A stretch of 64,000 bases of DNA from Prorocentrum cordatum. Taxonomy: Eukaryota > Sar > Dinophyceae > Prorocentrales > Prorocentraceae. Shown here one piece after another: positions 60,511 to 64,000 of the stretch. Below the pieces are notes generated by a model, which made no database searches, was not told where the DNA came from, and was given only the letters and a program-made list of their open reading frames with translations. A program made the position numbers and the translations under genes. The DNA is taken from assembly GCA_963575745.1 (NCBI GenBank), contig CAUYUJ010016358.1:79104-143103 (forward strand). Direction: 5' to 3'. The stretch's first letter is position 1, and each line of letters begins with the position of its first letter.

Positions 60511-60775
60511 GCTCGCGGCCTCGGGGATTTCCCTTCCGACGATGCGCTCCGAGTGGATCGCGGCTGTCGTTCTTCAGCGAGCGTCAAGTCGACAACGACG
60601 ACCCGTGGCCATGGCCACGGCCACGATCACGATGCCTTTTTACCACGACCACGACCAAGACTACGATGACCTAAGATCTTCGCCTCCTCCCCTCGTAGCT
60701 AGCGCCGACGCTGGTGGTACTGACCCATCCAAAGATGTTGGCGGAGCATGACATGAAATGTTGCTGCAGTGGAAA
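60511..60775. other. Start of next BRR2 intron
   Basis: Contains CCATGGCCACGGCCACGATC-type and CACGACCACGACC repeats (60605-60665). No coding similarity. Confidence 0.5.
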
Positions 60776-60960
60776 AATAAGAAGGCTAATACTAATAATA
60801 ATAATAGTAATGGCAAGAGTACTATTCGTACAAGAGTAATTTATATATACATATATATAGTAGTCGAATAGTAACAACCATGAGGAAACGAACATTAATA
60901 ACAATACTTATAGCAATAATGATGTAATAATAGCAATAGTAATACTAAGAATCATAAAGA
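60776..60960. repeat. AT-rich (TAA)n-like island
   Basis: About 185 bp rich in AATAATAATAGTAAT-type repeats, the most AT-rich stretch of the right half of the window. Confidence 0.7.
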
Positions 60961-62825
60961 ACCCGAAAAAGAAAGAACACGCCCTCCAGGGGGCGGGATA
61001 GGCCCCGACGGTCTCCGGAGGGGAGGGAAGGGAGATGCAACGGGACTTCGGGGACGACATATCACGAGGATGGAGGCAGGCGGGGCTGTAAGCCTCACCC
61101 TCGCTAGGGGGATGGATGAGGGAAGAGGAAGGGGCCCACCTCGACGCGTCCTCTCCTGGAGTCGGGAACCCAACCATCCCGTCGAAATCCTGAGGCACAG
61201 AGGCAGCGGGAGAGGCCTCCTCGGTATTGCGAGCGTCGGCGCAGGCGTACCACGCGGCAGGTACTGCGTGGCAAGTGTTGGACAAGTGTATCAGACAGCT
61301 TGGCAGGCGTGGGAAAAGTGTGCAAGGTGCGAGCAGATGTTGCTGCAACGCGGCGAGGTGACGAGTACGGAAAAAGGTGGTGAAAAACGTGTAGTGGAGC
61401 TCGAACATGCCCCCCGCCCATCGAACGGGAGGCTGGTGTCATCTCAGCCTGTTTGCTTGCGGCAGCTCGCTCTTGGTCCACGGCTGTCCTCGGCGTGTGC
61501 AGAAGGAAGCCGTGCCGTGGCGTCCACGTGCCCATCCCCACCCTTCCATCCCATTGTAGCGAGGGGAAGTGCCCTGCCCCTCGTCCCATTCCTCCCTCGT
61601 CCTCGTACCTCTCCCTCACTCTGTCTTCTCCTCCTCCTCCTCCTCCTCCTCCTCCTCCTCCTCCTCCTCCTCCTCCTCCTCTCCCTCTCTCTTGCTCCCC
61701 CCTCTCCCATCCAACGGACCACTGGCGCCAGAGTTGGCCCACGGGATCCGTGGGTGCACGGGGGTCGGCAAGACGGCAGCATGACATGCGACGCCGTTCA
61801 AGTCCGGGGCCCGCGCGCCTTCCCAGGGATGCACGCAGGGGGGGGGGGGGCTGCCAGCCACAGCAGCTGCAGAGGGGAGGAAAGAGGCGGCTGCAGGGGG
61901 AGGTGGCATTAGCGTTGGGCAGGGCGGCAGGGCGCAGGGAGAGGGAGAGGTGGCGAGACAAAACGAAGGTCATTCGTGGCCAGTTGTCAGCCAAGAGGCG
62001 TCACGGCGAGCACCGAGCGTCTGGTTAGGTGGGGGGTCGTTGGCTGTCTCGGTCGCAGTGGTTGTGGGCCGTGGTCGTGGTGGTGGTCGTGGTCACAGTA
62101 ATCGGCTCCCGGGCGATAGCGCGCCCGGGCTGAGGGGGGCGCTGGGGGGGGGCGGGGGCGCGGCCCATGGACATCCTCGAGCAGGTGGGCCCTCTCATCA
62201 GGCACGTTGAGAAGGAGAGCATGGAGGGGCGCGATCCCAGAGGGCAGCTCGGCGGCGACAGAGGCGCGGAGGAGCGCGCGCATGGAGATCAGGATGGTGG
62301 ACCGGATGCTCGCGGAGGGCGGGGCCAGGGGGGCGGCTTGCGAGGCAGGCGGCCTTTGGTGGCGGCGACTGCGCGGGGAGGTTCAGGGCCGCCCGCGCGG
62401 CGGGTCACCGTCCAAGGCGGAGCAGGAATGGGGGCGGCGAGGGCAGCGCGATGAGGGCGAGCAATACGGGCGGCGGTGGCAGAGAGGAGAGGTTGGGAGC
62501 GGCCTGCGAGGCAGGTCGCCCTCAGCGGGGGACGGGGAAAGGCGGCGGCGAGGGCGCCGCGCGGAGTGCGCGCAAAGCGGGTTTATCGGGCAAGGGGGGG
62601 CATTGGAAGCGGTCGACGGCAAGATGGCGGCGGAGGGCGAGGAGGCTCTGGGGAGGAGCGAAGACGGGCAGCGCGCGCCGGTCGAGGCCCATGGCGGGCC
62701 CAGTGGGCATACGGCGATGGGGGGGGGGGTCGCCGGCGCAGCGGGGGGCGCCGCCGCGGGGCCTGACCAGGGCGAAAAGGCCGCTGAGAACCGAGGGGCA
62801 GGACCAGAGGTCAGGTGCCAGGGGA
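60961..62825. other. GC-rich unassigned DNA with microsatellites
   Basis: (TCC)n at about 61627-61682, poly-G near 61838-61850 and a GTGGTCGTGG patch at 62045-62095. Frames on both strands stay open because the DNA is GC-rich (for example 61070-61912), but none shows a domain. Confidence 0.5.
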
Positions 62826-63440
62826 AGGGCCGAGGCGCAGAGACCAAGAGGTCGCAGTCGAGGCGGCGAACACCAACGGTTGGAGCAACCAGGGTGCTGG
62901 GGGAGGCGCGGCGCGAGAGCTCGAGGGTGCCAGAGTGCGCACTGGCGCAAGAGCACCGAGGCAAGACCAACCTGGCACTTTGGGCGAGCACCTCGGCACG
63001 CGGGCGAGCGTGGAAGGCGGCCATGGGAATGGCAGAGTCAACGGGGGCAGGCGCCCTGGAGACCAGTGGTGACACGGCGGCGCCCATCCACAGGTGGGTC
63101 GCAGCGGAGGGGGGCCTGGGCCTGCAGGTGGAATTGCTCATGGCGTCGGTGCAACCCCAGCGCGGCGTCTGCTTGGAGGGCAGGTCCGAGGCCAGAGGCG
63201 GCCTTGGATTCTGGAAGGCGACTGGAACATTGGCCCCCGCCCCCCCCCCCAGGAGTGGGCTCGCAGGAACACGGGCGCGCTCGTCAACTGCGGGAGGGGG
63301 GCGATGGGGGGTGAGGAGTTCGACTACTTCATCGTGTCTGACGCGATGGCTGATGAAGGAGGGGAGAGCGGTCGCGGGGGTGGCGCGCAGCCCCCGCAGA
63401 TTGGCAGCGCTCACCCCACAAGGCAAGGGGCGCCGCAGGG
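62826..63440 (+). pseudogene. Non-LTR retroelement endonuclease (EEP-type) remnant
   Basis: Pieces in different plus frames follow the order of an exonuclease-endonuclease-phosphatase domain: ANTNGWSNQG (near 62860), PECALAQEHRGKTNLALWAS (near 62930, like 'xxLQExH'), RPWILEGDWNIGPRP (near 63210, like 'GGDFNxxP') and GGEEFDYFIVSDAMAD (near 63310, like 'DYFxVS'). At least two frame changes are needed. Reverse transcriptase is not visible; the remainder is lost or replaced by the microsatellite. Confidence 0.4.
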
Positions 63441-63483
63441 CCCAGGTGCAGGCCTTCTGCGAGCCGTGGAAGCCAGAGGGGCC

Positions 63484-64000
<517 letters not shown>

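Noticed and set aside
62207-63426. 528- and 347-residue frames on opposite strands
   Set aside because: Open because of very high GC content; both lack consistent domains, apart from the scattered endonuclease-like pieces reported separately.

Overview
The window looks like nuclear DNA of a dinoflagellate. The main reasons are: (1) a 15-nt exact match to the 3' end of the dinoflagellate spliced leader inside both LTRs of a retrotransposon; (2) introns with GT, GC and GA donors, each flanked by AG|G at both ends; (3) GC-rich DNA crowded with microsatellites, minisatellites, homopolymers and Ty1/copia-type elements, with little conserved coding sequence. Most long open frames here are by-products of GC-rich tandem repeats and are not genes.

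The one well conserved host gene is on the + strand: four short exons of the U5 snRNP helicase BRR2 (SNRNP200), covering the end of the first helicase cassette's winged-helix region and the start of its Sec63 region. Exons lie at 2997-3054, 49357-49439, 59599-59710 and 60448-60510. Joined, they give a continuous collinear reading frame of about 105 residues, so nearly the whole window would be intron: about 46.3 kb (GA donor), 10.2 kb (GC donor) and 0.74 kb (GT donor).

The 46-kb intron holds, left to right: G-rich repeats and a minisatellite array (3.8-6.7 kb) next to the 3' end of a minus-strand PIF1/RecD-like helicase; a broken minus-strand copia element (6.7-11.8 kb) whose RNase H frame carries a membrane-spanning tail; CT- and CA-rich tracts; a series of plus-strand exon-like blocks of one or more large dinoflagellate-type proteins (15-28.4 kb, with an assembly gap at 19.64-19.74 kb); a 3.2-kb segmental duplication (28.8-33.6 kb) that encloses a strict 10-bp repeat array; a second copy of the minisatellite element (35.8-37.2 kb); and an ancient decayed LTR element (37.3-49.0 kb).

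The 10-kb intron holds an apparently intact, recent copia element (51885-59241). It has 83-bp identical LTRs, a TTCGG target-site duplication, an initiator-Met-type primer site, gag-protease and pol (integrase, methyltransferase-like domain, reverse transcriptase, RNase H), and three tandem stem-loops before the 3' LTR. Each LTR contains the spliced-leader sequence. This suggests that trans-splicing supplies the 5' end of the genomic RNA and that the leader acts as the R repeat, which would explain the very short LTRs. The right end (60.5-64.0 kb) is AT-rich then GC-rich DNA, a decayed non-LTR endonuclease domain, and more than 500 bp of TAG/AGT trinucleotide repeat running off the window.
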